DNA of 64,000 nt from Paraburkholderia bannensis (GCF_014200455.1 NZ_JACHBW010000002.1:372001-436000); one strand, 5' to 3'; shown: positions 37,805 to 47,396, numbered from the stretch's first letter. Notes: generated by a model not told the origin, from the sequence alone. Numbers and translations are program-made.

Positions 37805-39223
37805 TTAAGGGTGCATCGGGGCGTCGGCGGCCGGTTGGGGAGGTGCTTGCGGGGTTTGATCGGCAGGCGGCGCGATGTCCGGCGCGGGAGACGTGGCGCT
37901 GGTTGCGTCGCCTGATGCGGGCGTGGGTGCCGTGGGCGTCGCCGCAGTGGGTGCTTGTGGTGCTTGCGGTGCTTGTTGTGCTTGTTGTGCTTGTTGTGCT
38001 TGTTGTGCTTGCGATGGCGCGGGCGCGCTCGCAGCATTCGCAGCATTCGAATCGTCCGATGCTTTCGGCACGCTCAGCGCGCCATGCCACAGCAATTCGA
38101 CTTCGGTGCCGTTGGGTTCGGTCTGCACCAGACGCACCGGCAACCAGCCGAGCGCCGGCGCGAGCCACACGTCGATGCGGCGCTTGTCGCCGTCGTGGCG
38201 CGGCAGACGCATGAAGTGACGCGCCGTGACATAGCCATGATCGGTGCTCACGGTTTCGTCGCCAATGGTGGTGATCGGCCAGATTTCGCCGCTGTCGTTA
38301 TCGGCCACGTAGAACTCGCGCGTGACGCCGGGCTTGTAGGTGTCGGGGTCGCCGCGCACCAGGCTCGCGAGCTGCATCACCATGCTGAAGCGGTCCTGCG
38401 CGCCATCGGGCAGGGCGAGCGAATTTGGCGTGCGCGTGAAGACGATCTGCTTTTCTTTACGATTGAAAACCGTGAGGTCCGCAGGCCTGCGCCCGCGTTT
38501 TTCGATGTACTGATCGGGCGCCAGACCGAATGCGTCGATATGGCCGTGGCTCGTCCAGCTAAATGTGCCGACGAAAGGCAACGGGATCGATACGACCATT
38601 TCATAGTGCTGGCCGTCGCTCTTCCAGTGGATCGTGCCCGGCGCGTTGCGTGCGCCGTTGAAGAAGGTGTCGTATTCGAGTTCGCCTGAAGGCGGGACCT
38701 GGAATTTCACGCCGTGCGAGGCCTGCGCGGCCGGCGCATTCGGCGTGCTGCCGTTGCCCGGCGCGGCGGCCTGGACGGTGCCGCTCGCATTGCTCGCAGC
38801 GCTTGCCGCGGACGCGGCGGCATCCGGAGCAGCGGGGTTTGATGCTGCTTGCGCGGGCTCGGCGGGTGATTTCGGATGCGCTTCGGGCGGGGTGAGCGCC
38901 TGAAGTGTGTGTGGCGGGCTCGGCGCACGTCTGGGCGGCGCGCGCCGCGCTGGCGCGGCAGGCTTCGCGGCGGGCGCAGCGGGAGCAGCGGGTCCGGCCT
39001 GCTGCTCGATGCGTTCGGTTTTGAGCAGCCGCACCTGCACGGGCACATGCGCGGGTGTGACCCGCTGTGCGGTGTGATGACGTTCGAACCATTGCGCCGC
39101 TAGCCAGTGCAGCACCGTCACCAGCGCGAATACGGCCACCCAGCGCCACGCGTGCGAGCGGCGCGCGGTGGTGCTGGCGTTTCGGTCAGCGGTGGAGGTG
39201 GACATCGGGGACATCGGGGGCAT
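37805..39223 (-). CDS. DUF3108 domain-containing envelope protein
   Basis: About 472 residues. A signal-anchor helix (WRWVAVFALVTVLHWLAAQW, about 25-44) is followed by a Pro/Ala-rich region and the DUF3108 domain (about 190-395: GELEYDTFFNGARNAPGTI, then LTVFNRKEKQIVFTR). The C-terminal part contains an AQQ tandem repeat encoded by 9-bp repeats and a Pro/Ala tail. DUF3108 proteins are periplasmic or outer-envelope proteins of unknown function. The start is uncertain among ATGs at 39223, 39214 and 39205. Confidence 0.8.
   Translation of the reverse strand: MPPMSPMSTSTADRNASTTARRSHAWRWVAVFALVTVLHWLAAQWFERHHTAQRVTPAHVPVQVRLLKTERIEQQAGPAAPAAPAAKPAAPARRAPPRRAPSPPHTLQALTPPEAHPKSPAEPAQAASNPAAPDAAASAASAASNASGTVQAAAPGNGSTPNAPAAQASHGVKFQVPPSGELEYDTFFNGARNAPGTIHWKSDGQHYEMVVSIPLPFVGTFSWTSHGHIDAFGLAPDQYIEKRGRRPADLTVFNRKEKQIVFTRTPNSLALPDGAQDRFSMVMQLASLVRGDPDTYKPGVTREFYVADNDSGEIWPITTIGDETVSTDHGYVTARHFMRLPRHDGDKRRIDVWLAPALGWLPVRLVQTEPNGTEVELLWHGALSVPKASDDSNAANAASAPAPSQAQQAQQAQQAQQAPQAPQAPTAATPTAPTPASGDATSATSPAPDIAPPADQTPQAPPQPAADAPMHP
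37968..38012. repeat. In-frame 9-bp tandem repeat (AQQ codons)
   Basis: TGCTTGTTG repeats about four to five times inside the DUF3108 gene, encoding AQQAQQAQQAQQ near its C-terminus. Copy changes would keep the reading frame. Confidence 0.85.
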
Positions 39224-39321
39224 CGGATTGCGGCTCTTCGGACCTGATCGCAGATAAACGCTACTGTGACACGGTCGGCGCAACCCCTGCAGAAGCAGCG
39301 CCCGGCAAACGATTCACACGA

Positions 39322-40251
39322 TCAGCGTTTCGCAGGGCTGTACCCCAATTCATAAGAGAGCTTGCGTGCGCACTCGCGCAGGGCCGTATCGACAGGGCCG
39401 TTCCACTCGCTCTCGAACGCGCCTTCGTGTCCCAGCGCGATCAGCCCGAGCGCGAGTTCGCCGCTCGCATCGAACACGGGGGTGCAGAACGCGTGAATGG
39501 TCGGCAGCAGCATGCCTTCCACGCGCGCCGCGCCATGTTCGCGCACTTCGGCGAGGGTGGCTTCGAGCGCCTCGGCGCTGCGTGGTGTCGAGCCCCATGA
39601 GTAATGCTGCGCACTGCCCAGTTCGCGCTCGATCATCGGCGCGGTCTTGCTGCGCGGCAGGTAGGCCGCGAACAGCAGACCCGTGGCGGAGCTGAGCATC
39701 GGCATCACGTCGCCGAGCTTGAGCGACGCCTTGGCCGGATGGCTCGATTCCATCCAGTGCACGACGGTCGGCCCCTGGTTGCCCCACACGGCGATCCCCA
39801 CGGTGATGTCGAGCGCGTCGCGCAATTCGGCCAGGGCGATGCGCGCGAGCTTCACGCCGTCCACGCGTGCGAGTCGCGCCAGGCCCAGTTGCAGCGCGAA
39901 GCCGCCCAGTTCGTAGCGGCCCGAAACCGGGTCTTGCGCCACCACGCCCAGGCGCAGAAAACTCACGAGATAGCGATGCGCTTTCGCAGGGCTCATGCCC
40001 GCGCGCTGCGCCAGGTCGCGCAGCATCATCGCGCGCGGCTCGTTGGTGAGCACGTCGAGCAGACGAAAGCCCACTTCGATCGACTGGATGCCCGAGCGCA
40101 GCTTTTCTTCGCCGCTGTCGCCGGCTTCGTTCATGATTTCGTTCGTGGCTTCGTTCGCGCTTTCGCCGGATTCACTGAGATCGTCGGAGTCGACGCTGTC
40201 CTCCACCGAGGCGTCGGCGGAGCGGGACGATGAAGCGGAGCGGGTCGGCAT
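39322..40251 (-). CDS. IclR-family transcriptional regulator
   Basis: 309-residue IclR-type regulator. An acidic, Ser-rich N-terminal extension (about 50 residues) precedes the HTH (SIEVGFRLLDVLTNEPRAMM, LRDLAQRAGMSPAKAHRYLVS, about 57-98) and the effector-binding domain (to 309). It is divergent from the fumarylacetoacetase-family gene with 129 bp between, the layout of a local regulator of that gene and perhaps of the downstream enoyl-CoA hydratase. The start could be one of several ATGs within the extension. Confidence 0.9.
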   Translation of the reverse strand: MPTRSASSSRSADASVEDSVDSDDLSESGESANEATNEIMNEAGDSGEEKLRSGIQSIEVGFRLLDVLTNEPRAMMLRDLAQRAGMSPAKAHRYLVSFLRLGVVAQDPVSGRYELGGFALQLGLARLARVDGVKLARIALAELRDALDITVGIAVWGNQGPTVVHWMESSHPAKASLKLGDVMPMLSSATGLLFAAYLPRSKTAPMIERELGSAQHYSWGSTPRSAEALEATLAEVREHGAARVEGMLLPTIHAFCTPVFDASGELALGLIALGHEGAFESEWNGPVDTALRECARKLSYELGYSPAKR

Positions 40252-40380
40252 ACGGGGCGATGGCGTTCAAGTTCGCGAAAGTCGCGAAGGTAGCGATGGC
40301 AGGAATGGCGCGCGCCCTTGGGCCGCGCCGATTCACCATCGTAGAATACATTTCCTCTATCGTCACTCACGCCTCAATCC

Positions 40381-41373
40381 ATGAAACTCGCCACGCTGAA
40401 GGACGGCACCCGCGACGGCCAACTGATCGTCGTTTCCCGCGACCTGCGCAGCGCCGCCATTGCCGATGCGATCGCGCCCACGTTGCAGCGCGTGCTCGAC
40501 GACTGGCGCTTCTACGCGCCGCAACTGCTCGATCTGTACGACGCGCTCAACCAGGGCCGCGCGCGCAACGCTTTCAGCTTCGACGCACGCGAGTGCATGG
40601 CGCCGCTGCCGCGCGCCTATCAGTGGGCCGACGGTTCGGCCTATGTGAACCACGTCGAACTGGTGCGCCGCGCGCGCGGCGCACAAATGCCGCCCGAGTT
40701 CTGGACCGATCCGCTCATGTACCAGGGCGGCAGCGACGACTTCATCGGGCCGACCGACGACATCGTGTGCGGCTCGGAAGCCTTCGGCATCGACTTCGAA
40801 GCGGAAGTGGCCGTGATCACCGGCGACGTGCCGATGGGCACGAACGCCGACGAAGCGCTCAAGCATGTACGCCTGATCGCGCTCGCCAACGACGTGTCGC
40901 TGCGCAACCTGATTCCCGCTGAACTCGCCAAGGGCTTCGGTTTTTTCCAGAGCAAGCCGGCGACCTCGTTTTCGCCGGTCGTCGTCACGCCCGACGAACT
41001 GGGCGAGCATTGGCGCGAAGGCCGCGTGCATCTGCCGATGCTGGTCTACTGGAACGGCAAGAAAGTGGGCCAGCCCGACGCTGGCACCGACATGGTGTTC
41101 CACTTCGGCCAGTTGATCGCGCACGCCGCGAAGACGCGCAATCTGCGCGCGGGCGCGATCGTGGGTTCGGGCACGGTGTCGAACAAGGATGCGAAGCGCG
41201 GCTACTGCTGTATCGCCGAAAAGCGCTGTCTCGAAACCATCGAGCACGGCGAGGCGCGTACGGAATTCATGAAGTTCGGCGACAGTGTGAAGATCGAGAT
41301 GCTCGATACGGCAGGCCAGTCGATTTTCGGCGCGATCGATCAGGCGGTGACGGCGTTGTCCGACGTGCAGTAA
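40381..41373 (+). CDS. Fumarylacetoacetate hydrolase (FAH) family protein
   Basis: 330-residue FAH-fold enzyme. It begins MKLATLKDGTRDGQLIVVSRD and includes the metal-binding DFEAEVAVITGDVP (about 140-153, Glu ligands). GFGFFQSKPATSFSPVVVTP and GSGTVSN follow as in the family. FAH proteins cleave C-C bonds in fumarylpyruvate- or acylpyruvate-like compounds; this subfamily's substrate is not known. It is divergent from IclR, and 144 bp downstream lies an enoyl-CoA hydratase, suggesting an aromatic or acyl catabolic unit. Confidence 0.88.
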   Translation: MKLATLKDGTRDGQLIVVSRDLRSAAIADAIAPTLQRVLDDWRFYAPQLLDLYDALNQGRARNAFSFDARECMAPLPRAYQWADGSAYVNHVELVRRARGAQMPPEFWTDPLMYQGGSDDFIGPTDDIVCGSEAFGIDFEAEVAVITGDVPMGTNADEALKHVRLIALANDVSLRNLIPAELAKGFGFFQSKPATSFSPVVVTPDELGEHWREGRVHLPMLVYWNGKKVGQPDAGTDMVFHFGQLIAHAAKTRNLRAGAIVGSGTVSNKDAKRGYCCIAEKRCLETIEHGEARTEFMKFGDSVKIEMLDTAGQSIFGAIDQAVTALSDVQ

Positions 41374-41400
41374 GCGACCAGTCAGCGACAATCAGCGCCC

Positions 41401-41470
41401 GATAAGCCCCAATCAGCCCCAATAAGCCCCAATAAGCCCCAATAAGCCGCAATAAGCCCCAATAAGCGCC
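41401..41470. repeat. 10-bp tandem repeat (AATAAGCCCC), seven units
   Basis: Units at 41401, 41411, 41421, 41431, 41441, 41451 and 41461 are GATAAGCCCC, AATCAGCCCC, AATAAGCCCC (three exact copies: 41421, 41431, 41451), AATAAGCCGC and AATAAGCGCC. It sits between the FAH gene and the enoyl-CoA hydratase gene. A degraded copy seems to precede it at about 41390. Confidence 0.95.
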
Positions 41471-41517
41471 GACGCAGCGCCTCGATACACAAAACAGAAG
41501 AGACAGGAGACAGTGCC

Positions 41518-42345
41518 ATGAACAACGATCCTTTCTACGCGCGCTATCACGCGCTACGCGTGCGGCGCCACGAGCACGGCATCGTCGAGATCGTGATGAG
41601 CGGCGAGGGCGCCAACAAAAGCGGCCTCGCCACCGCCGACGCCAACATGCATCGCGAACTCGCGGAAATCTGGCGCGACGTCGATCGCGATCCGGATGCG
41701 CGCGTGGCCGTGATTCGCGGCGAGGGCAAGGGATTTTCGGCGGGCGGCGATCTTGCGCTCGTCGAGGACATGGCGCTGCATTTCGACGTGCGTGCGCGCG
41801 TGTGGCGCGAAGCGCGCGACCTCGTCTACAACGTCATCAACTGCAGCAAGCCGATCGTTTCCGCCATGCATGGCCCGGCGGTGGGCGCCGGTCTGGTCGC
41901 GGGTCTGCTGGCCGATATCTCGATCGCCGCGAAGACCGCACGCATCATCGACGGGCACACGCGCCTGGGCGTCGCGGCGGGCGATCACGCGGCGATTGTC
42001 TGGCCGCTGCTGTGCGGCATGGCGAAGGCGAAGTACTACCTGCTGCTGTGCGAGCCGGTGAGCGGCGAAGAGGCGGAGCGCATCGGCCTGGTGTCGCTGG
42101 CCGTCGATGAAACCGATCTGCTGCCGAAGGCGTTCGAAGTGGCGAAGCGCCTCGCGAACGGTTCGCAGACGGCGGTGCGCTGGACCAAGTACGCGCTCAA
42201 TAACTGGCTGCGCCAGGCGGGGCCGAACTTCGATACGTCGCTGGCGCTGGAATTCATGGGCTTTTCCGGGCCGGACGTGCGTGAAGGCGTGCAGTCGCTG
42301 CGCGAGCGGCGCGCCCCCGAGTTTCCCGGCGGCGATCCTTTCTGA
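41518..42345 (+). CDS. Enoyl-CoA hydratase/isomerase family protein
   Basis: 275-residue crotonase-fold protein. The oxyanion residues lie in [12 protein letters not shown] (about 70-81) and HGPAVGAGL (about 118-126); the usual catalytic Glu position after DGHTRLG shows G-V-A-A-G-D, so one catalytic glutamate may be replaced by Asp/Gly. It probably acts on a trans-enoyl-CoA or a related CoA thioester. An AGGAGA ribosome site at 41506-41511 supports ATG 41518. It is 44 bp from the tandem repeat that separates it from the FAH gene. Confidence 0.87.
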   Translation: MNNDPFYARYHALRVRRHEHGIVEIVMSGEGANKSGLATADANMHRELAEIWRDVDRDPDARVAVIRGEGKGFSAGGDLALVEDMALHFDVRARVWREARDLVYNVINCSKPIVSAMHGPAVGAGLVAGLLADISIAAKTARIIDGHTRLGVAAGDHAAIVWPLLCGMAKAKYYLLLCEPVSGEEAERIGLVSLAVDETDLLPKAFEVAKRLANGSQTAVRWTKYALNNWLRQAGPNFDTSLALEFMGFSGPDVREGVQSLRERRAPEFPGGDPF

Positions 42346-42468
42346 ATCGCCCGCAGGCGCGCGGTATCATCGTTACCCTGCACCCAACCAGAACGACACG
42401 CACCACAAGTACGACACGCAGGACACATTCCGACTGCAATGTAAGAGAGATTCGCGAGGGAGATTCGC

Positions 42469-43179
42469 ATGACCGATTCAGCAGGCACCGTACCGCCGTT
42501 CCCGGGCTTTCCCGGCTTTCCGCCCGCCGAGATGCTCGACCGCATGTGGGGGATGATGCGCCTCACGCCGTTCGGCAGCGCCTTCCCCGGCAGCGAGCCG
42601 GGTGCGGCTCAAGGTTTCGGACAGGCACTCGGGCCGTCGTTGTCGATGATGTCCGACATGATGACGCCGCTCACCAATATCGAAGAGCTCGACAAGCGCG
42701 TGACCGATCTGCGCGCCGTCGAGCAGTGGCTCAAGCTCAATCTGAACATGCTGCAATCGGCGATCCAGGCGCTCGAAGTGCAGCGCGCGACGCTCTCCAC
42801 GCTGCGCGCGTTCGGCGCGTTCGCGCAATCGCAGATGAGCCCGCCGCCCGCGCATGAAGCCCCTGCGCGCGATAGCGCCCCGTCCGCGCGCGAAAGCGCA
42901 TCGTCCACGGGTGACGCCGACGCAGCGGCGGACGCGCCCGCCGGCTTCGACGCGTCCGCATGGTGGAACCTGCTGCAATCGCAGTTCAACCAGCTCGCGC
43001 AGTTCGCGATGGCGCAGCCTGCCGCGGCGGCGCAAGCGGCGAGCGCAAGCGCAGGCGAGTCGGCACCGGCAAAGCCGGCGGCGAAGCGCAGCAGCAGCGG
43101 CGGCGCGAGCGCGGGTGCTGCGGCCGGCAAGACCTCCACCGCGCGCGGGGGCAAGAAGGCACCCGCGCGTTCGGAATAA
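42469..43179 (+). CDS. phaM: PHA granule regulatory protein PhaM
   Basis: 236-residue PhaM-type protein. PhaM activates PHA synthase, attaches PHA granules to the nucleoid and helps partition them. The family core is visible: [13 protein letters not shown] near the start, then [30 protein letters not shown] and [15 protein letters not shown] (about 66-110). The C-terminal 40 residues are a Lys/Ala/Pro-rich histone-H1-like tail (about 195-236) used for DNA binding in PhaM. It shows that this organism handles polyhydroxyalkanoate. Confidence 0.9.
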   Translation: MTDSAGTVPPFPGFPGFPPAEMLDRMWGMMRLTPFGSAFPGSEPGAAQGFGQALGPSLSMMSDMMTPLTNIEELDKRVTDLRAVEQWLKLNLNMLQSAIQALEVQRATLSTLRAFGAFAQSQMSPPPAHEAPARDSAPSARESASSTGDADAAADAPAGFDASAWWNLLQSQFNQLAQFAMAQPAAAAQAASASAGESAPAKPAAKRSSSGGASAGAAAGKTSTARGGKKAPARSE

Positions 43180-43857
43180 GGGGCGCGCCGCGTCCGGAGC
43201 GGGCGCGGCATTTGCGGCACGCAAGCGAAGAGTGATGTTCGTTTGATGTATCGCAAGCGAGCTTCAGAGATGGCTGTGGGCATGGCGTTGGGCCTTCCGC
43301 CGGCGCGCCAGAACTGAAAGATCGCCGTGCTATCATCGTGTAAGGTTTTTCCGACCGTCTCGTGGGCGTCAGGTTTTATTTGCGCATGCCGACCGACACC
43401 CGAGGCGTTCCCCGTTTGCTTCCGGTCAAACAGAGCCACCGTGTGCGCTTACGCCGCGGCTTCCGGCAGCAATAGAAGAAACAGGCGGGGACGGTGAGGG
43501 TGCCGTGCCGCGACAATCTGTCGCAGCACGTGCGGGCGACCCTCGCTGGACGGGTCCGTCGGGTCCGCCGCGCGCCACGCGGGCGGGGCGGGCAGACGGC
43601 GCGGGCGGCTCCCCGCGGATTTCAGGCAGCCGGGTTCCAGGCAGGGTTCAGCTACCCAGAACTCATCACGGCGCCTCTCACATCGGCACGGCGGATTGCC
43701 GCTCGACAGGAAGTAATCTGTTTAGCGCGAGTGCAATTGCGTCCGAAAGGCCGGTTACCGCGTAAAATTAAATGCTTTTCGCCTGCCGGCCGCGTGAAGG
43801 AAACGCGCCGCGGGCAGCACGCTACGAAGTCGTCATGCGCAGAACAGGGGCGGGACT
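43180..43857. other. Long non-coding region before the ferritin-like gene
   Basis: 678 bp without a supported gene. It contains a stem-loop (GTGC.GCGACA with TGTCGC.GCAC near 43504-43530) and several GC-rich patches. No tRNA-like or known RNA signature is recognised. It could contain an untranslated leader or an RNA gene. Confidence 0.45.
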
Positions 43858-44727
43858 ATGAACACGATGCTTTATCCGGAACTTTACAAATCGCTCGAAT
43901 CGGTCCGTTGGGACATGGAAAAGGACATTCCGTGGGACAAGTTCGACGGCTCGCTTTTGACCGATGAGCAGGCCGCGACCATCAAGATGAACGCGATCAC
44001 CGAATGGTCGGCCCTGCCGGCCACGGAAATGTTCCTGCGTGACAACCATCATGACAGCGACTTTTCCGCTTTCATGAGCGTCTGGTTCTTCGAAGAGCAG
44101 AAGCACTCGCTCGTGCTGATGGAGTACCTGCGCCGCTTCAAGCCGGAGATGGTGCCCACGGAAGAAGAACTGCATGCCGTGCGCTTCACGTTCGATCCGG
44201 CGCCGCCGCTCGAAACGCTGATGCTGCACTTCTGCGGCGAGATCCGCCTGAACCACTGGTATCGCCGCGCCGCCGAATGGCACACGGAACCGGTCATCAA
44301 GGCCATCTACGAAACCATCTCGCGCGACGAAGCCCGTCACGGCGGCGCCTACTTGCGCTACATGAAGAAGGCGCTGAACAACGCCGGCGACGTCGCGCGT
44401 GCGGCCTTCGCGAAGATCGGTGTCCTGATGGCTTCGGCGCGCCGCACCGAAAAGCCGCTGCACCCGACCAACCTGCACGTCAATCAGTCGCTGTTCCCGC
44501 GCGACACCATCCAGTCGCGCCTGCCGGATCCGGAATGGCTCGAACGCTGGCTCGACGAGCAAATCCGTTTCGACGACGGCTGGGAAAAGAAGGTGGTCGA
44601 GCGCATCCTGCATAACCTGTCGATCCTGTTCGAGCGCACCTTCAGCACGGCGCAGGAACTGAACCGCTACCGCAAGGAAGTGGTGCAGCGTCTGCAGGCC
44701 GAACAGGGCGCGCAGCAGCCTGCCTGA
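43858..44727 (+). CDS. Ferritin-like diiron protein (acyl-ACP-desaturase/ribonucleotide-reductase-like)
   Basis: 289-residue ferritin-superfamily protein with two E-x-x-H motifs, E80-QK-H83 and E158-AR-H161, plus Glu residues near 56 and 128. This gives the four-helix diiron site of acyl-ACP desaturase and R2-type proteins. The precise function is unknown; an oxygenase or desaturase acting on a carrier-bound substrate is possible. No transit or membrane segment is present. It is followed by a terminator and then hldC. Confidence 0.85.
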   Translation: MNTMLYPELYKSLESVRWDMEKDIPWDKFDGSLLTDEQAATIKMNAITEWSALPATEMFLRDNHHDSDFSAFMSVWFFEEQKHSLVLMEYLRRFKPEMVPTEEELHAVRFTFDPAPPLETLMLHFCGEIRLNHWYRRAAEWHTEPVIKAIYETISRDEARHGGAYLRYMKKALNNAGDVARAAFAKIGVLMASARRTEKPLHPTNLHVNQSLFPRDTIQSRLPDPEWLERWLDEQIRFDDGWEKKVVERILHNLSILFERTFSTAQELNRYRKEVVQRLQAEQGAQQPA

Positions 44728-44757
44728 TAGCGGCAGCACAGCCAGAAGCACTGAACG

Positions 44758-44793
44758 AAACGGCCCGGCACGCGCAAGCGTCCGGGCCGTTTT
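44758..44793 (+). terminator. Intrinsic terminator after the ferritin-like gene
   Basis: AAACGGCCCGG (44758-44768) pairs with CCGGGCCGTTT (44782-44792), with a short T-run. Confidence 0.75.
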
Positions 44794-44839
44794 GCCAGGC
44801 CGTTTCATATCAAGTCAACTTCTTTTCGAGTCTCATCCG

Positions 44840-45325
44840 ATGCCCGCATCTTTCGAACGCAAGATCACGACCCGCGACGCGCTCGCGCAACTGCGCGCCT
44901 CGCTGGCCGGTCCCGTGGTGTTCACCAACGGCGTCTTCGACATCCTGCATCGCGGCCACGTCACCTACCTCGCCGATGCCAAGGCGCTGGGCGCGACGCT
45001 CATTGTCGGCGTGAATAGCGATGCTTCGGTGAAGATGCTCGGCAAGGGCGACGATCGCCCCATCAACAACGAGAACGATCGCATGGCGCTGCTGGCGGCG
45101 CTGGAAAGCGTGGACTACGTGGTGCAGTTCACGGAGCGCACGCCGATCGAGCTGATCGAAGCCGTGCGTCCGGACATCCTGGTGAAGGGCGGCGACTACG
45201 ACATGGATGCGTTGCCTGAATCGGCGCTGGTGCGCAGCTGGGGCGGCACGGCGTGCGCGATCGCGTTCGAACACGACCGCTCGACGACGAAGCTGCTGCA
45301 AAAGGTGCGCGCGCAACAGAACTGA
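44840..45325 (+). CDS. hldC: D-glycero-beta-D-manno-heptose 1-phosphate adenylyltransferase
   Basis: 161-residue nucleotidyltransferase for ADP-heptose synthesis, needed for the LPS inner core. It has GVFDILHRGHVTYL with the HxGH motif (about 33-46) and VGVNSDASV. The product corresponds to the C-terminal half of HldE, here a stand-alone enzyme (also called rfaE2 or hldE C-part). ATG 44840 is chosen over the upstream in-frame ATG. Its own terminator overlaps the stop codon. Confidence 0.93.
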   Translation: MPASFERKITTRDALAQLRASLAGPVVFTNGVFDILHRGHVTYLADAKALGATLIVGVNSDASVKMLGKGDDRPINNENDRMALLAALESVDYVVQFTERTPIELIEAVRPDILVKGGDYDMDALPESALVRSWGGTACAIAFEHDRSTTKLLQKVRAQQN

Positions 45326-45339
45326 TTGCGCGTTTTTTT
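45310..45339 (+). terminator. Intrinsic terminator overlapping the hldC stop codon
   Basis: CGCGCAA (45310-45316) pairs with TTGCGCG (45326-45332), followed by seven T (45333-45339). The stem includes the last hldC codons, and the stop TGA is at 45323-45325. Confidence 0.8.
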
Positions 45340-45388
45340 GCGCGCTTGTCTGCCTGAATCGCGCGCGCTGAGATCCAGACGTTGATGC

Positions 45389-45628
45389 TTATTGGGTCAA
45401 CGTCGTCGACTGGATGGCCGGCTCAGCGAGCGGGCCGCCCACGATGGGCACGTCCACCGATTCGGAAGGCTTGATGGCCCGCACGCCCAGGCCCTCCGGA
45501 TGGATCTGCCGGCTCAGTTGTTTGCGATCGAGTGCGCCCGAAGCGGGCAGCGGCCCGAACAAACCGCGAATCGCCCCGAGGGCGAACAGGTTGGCGAGAA
45601 TCAGGATGGCGATCAGGCCGCGCAGCAT
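45389..45628 (-). CDS. Small membrane-anchored protein of unknown function (SPOR-gene-like N-terminus)
   Basis: 79-residue protein: an N-terminal hydrophobic helix (MLRGLIAILILANLFALGAI, 1-20), then LDRKQLSRQIHPEGLGVRAIKPSE. The pattern of a helix followed by an xxQI.PE.L.. stretch resembles the N-terminus of betaproteobacterial SPOR-domain proteins found next to coaX, but no SPOR domain follows. It may be a short version or a truncated remnant. It is 54 bp downstream of coaX on the same strand. Confidence 0.6.
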   Translation of the reverse strand: MLRGLIAILILANLFALGAIRGLFGPLPASGALDRKQLSRQIHPEGLGVRAIKPSESVDVPIVGGPLAEPAIQSTTLTQ

Positions 45629-45681
45629 CGTATGAGACTCCGTCGATATCGTTATTGAGAGCGAGCGTGTGCAAGGCACGC

Positions 45682-46482
45682 TCAGGGTTCTACTGCGGAC
45701 TGTGCCGCGATCAGCGCAAGACCGGCGAGAACCAGGCTGTCGTGGCGAGTATGCGGCACCTTGAGCGCCGCTGACGCCTGCGCGGCCGCGCCGCCGCTCA
45801 CCACCAGCCGCACCGGCATTTTCCATCCCTCCTGCAGATCGGCCCAGGCGCGCTCGACCAGACTCGCCTGCGCAAGCGCGCAACCTGCCGCGATCGAGCG
45901 TTTCGTGTCGGTGGCGAAGAGCGACGCCTCGCCCGTCTCATCTGCGGACCCAGGCGCATGATGCGCGTCGAGCACGGGCAGTTGCGCGGTATGTTCGCCG
46001 AGCGAGCGCATCATCAGCGTCCAGCCCGGCGCGATCAGGCCGCCGATAAAGGTGCCGTCGGCGCGCAACGCTTCGAGCGTGGTGGCGGTGCCGAAGGTCG
46101 CGATCAGCAGAGGTTCGCCGGGAAACGCCGCGTGTGCCCCGATCATACCGGCCCATCGGTCGCTGCCCAGCGAGTCGGGCGTCGTATAGCCGTTGGTCAC
46201 GCCGCATTGCTGCTGCGTCGAGCGGATCACCGTGCGCGCGAGACCTGGCCAGTGCGCGTCGAGCGCGGCATCGATATGCTGCGCGACGGTTGCGCCCGCC
46301 ACGTTCGAAATCCACGCGCTGCCGGGCGTTCGCAGTGCCGACCAGTCCGCGAAATCGCCATCATGGTTTGCTGCGCCGGTGGCCAACTGCGTACCGGCGG
46401 CGACGAGTGCCCACTTGATCCGGCTATTGCCGGCGTCGATCAGGAGAAGCGGAGGCGGCCCGGCGTGTTGCGCGCCGCTCAT
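45682..46482 (-). CDS. coaX: Type III pantothenate kinase
   Basis: 266-residue ASKHA kinase that phosphorylates pantothenate, the first step of CoA synthesis. It shows [14 protein letters not shown] (about 13-26), [21 protein letters not shown] and [10 protein letters not shown], all typical of CoaX. Start ATG 46482 overlaps the BirA stop (ATGA), so birA and coaX are translationally coupled, as in many betaproteobacteria. Confidence 0.94.
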   Translation of the reverse strand: MSGAQHAGPPPLLLIDAGNSRIKWALVAAGTQLATGAANHDGDFADWSALRTPGSAWISNVAGATVAQHIDAALDAHWPGLARTVIRSTQQQCGVTNGYTTPDSLGSDRWAGMIGAHAAFPGEPLLIATFGTATTLEALRADGTFIGGLIAPGWTLMMRSLGEHTAQLPVLDAHHAPGSADETGEASLFATDTKRSIAAGCALAQASLVERAWADLQEGWKMPVRLVVSGGAAAQASAALKVPHTRHDSLVLAGLALIAAQSAVEP

Positions 46483-47396
46483 GCGGCGCCGCCCGCCAGA
46501 CGCAGCGAGACATCGCCGGTCGTGACCGACTCGCGGCCCTGCGCCGTATCGACCAGCAACTGGCCGCTCTCGTCCACGCCCACCGCCACGCCGCGCATGA
46601 TTTGCGCGCCTTGTTCGTAGAGCGCGATCTCGCGGCCCGCATAGGCGTGGCACGCGTTCCAGCGCGCCTGAAACGCCGCGAAGCCATGCGCGCCGAAACG
46701 CTCCAGCGCGCCTTCGAGCGCGTTGAGTTCGGCGGCGAGCACATCGGTGAGATTGGCGGCGGGCCACACGCGCGAGAGCGCGGTGGGCGTTGTGCCGGGA
46801 ACCGGCGCGGCTTGCTGCGCGGCGGCGTCGGCGTTGAGCGCTTCGACTTTCTTTGCCAGCGCATCCGCGCCGCGCACATTGGTGCCGATACCGATCACCA
46901 CCGCCGATGCATCCAGCGTGCTCCACGCGCTTTCCACGAGGATCCCCACCAGCTTGTCGCCTTCGAGCAGGACGTCGTTCGGCCATTTCAGCGCGATCTG
47001 GCCGGGCGCGGCCACCGGCAGCGTGCGCAGGCCGTCCACCAGCGCCGAACCGATGGCAAGGCTCAGCCCCGCCAGTCCTTCGAGCGGGCGCGGCAGCACG
47101 CAGGCGAGCGAGAACAGCAGCGCGTCGCCGGGCTGCGCCACCCAGCTGCGCCCGCGTCGGCCGCGGCCGGCAGTCTGCAGATAGGCCACGCGCACGATCG
47201 GGCGCGCGAGCGCGTCGGCGCGATGCGGCAGCGCCTTGAGGCGCGCCATCAGGTCGGCGTTGGTCGAGCCGGTTTCCTCGACGATCTCGATCGGCCAGTC
47301 ATTTGCGGCGGGGCCGAACAGCGTCACCGCACGATCGCGGTCGATGCGCCAGTCGTCGGCGCGCGGAGTCTCGGGGGACGGGGCAGTAGCGTTCAT
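46479..47396 (-). CDS. birA: Biotin-[acetyl-CoA-carboxylase] ligase
   Basis: 305-residue biotin protein ligase that attaches biotin to BCCP. It has [12 protein letters not shown] (about 33-44), [15 protein letters not shown] with the GRGRRGR motif, and [20 protein letters not shown]. There is no N-terminal helix-turn-helix, so it is a ligase only, not a repressor. It is coupled to coaX. Upstream on the divergent side is the DnaA-box cluster. Confidence 0.94.
   Translation of the reverse strand: MNATAPSPETPRADDWRIDRDRAVTLFGPAANDWPIEIVEETGSTNADLMARLKALPHRADALARPIVRVAYLQTAGRGRRGRSWVAQPGDALLFSLACVLPRPLEGLAGLSLAIGSALVDGLRTLPVAAPGQIALKWPNDVLLEGDKLVGILVESAWSTLDASAVVIGIGTNVRGADALAKKVEALNADAAAQQAAPVPGTTPTALSRVWPAANLTDVLAAELNALEGALERFGAHGFAAFQARWNACHAYAGREIALYEQGAQIMRGVAVGVDESGQLLVDTAQGRESVTTGDVSLRLAGGAA

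Noticed and set aside
41401..41470. CRISPR array
   Set aside because: Units are only 10 bp and directly adjacent with no spacers, and no cas gene is nearby.
43640..43665. tRNA T-arm (GGGTTCAGCTACCC)
   Set aside because: The stem has four pairs with a 6-nt loop, not the 5-bp/7-nt T-arm, and no D-arm, anticodon arm or acceptor fits around it.
43494..43967. Frame of 157 codons in the gap before the ferritin-like gene
   Set aside because: It overlaps the ferritin-like gene in another frame, has no ribosome site or family likeness, and is arginine-rich as expected for random GC-rich DNA.
45389..45628. Full SPOR-domain protein next to coaX
   Set aside because: Only the N-terminal helix and linker resemble those proteins; the frame ends after 79 residues without a SPOR domain.
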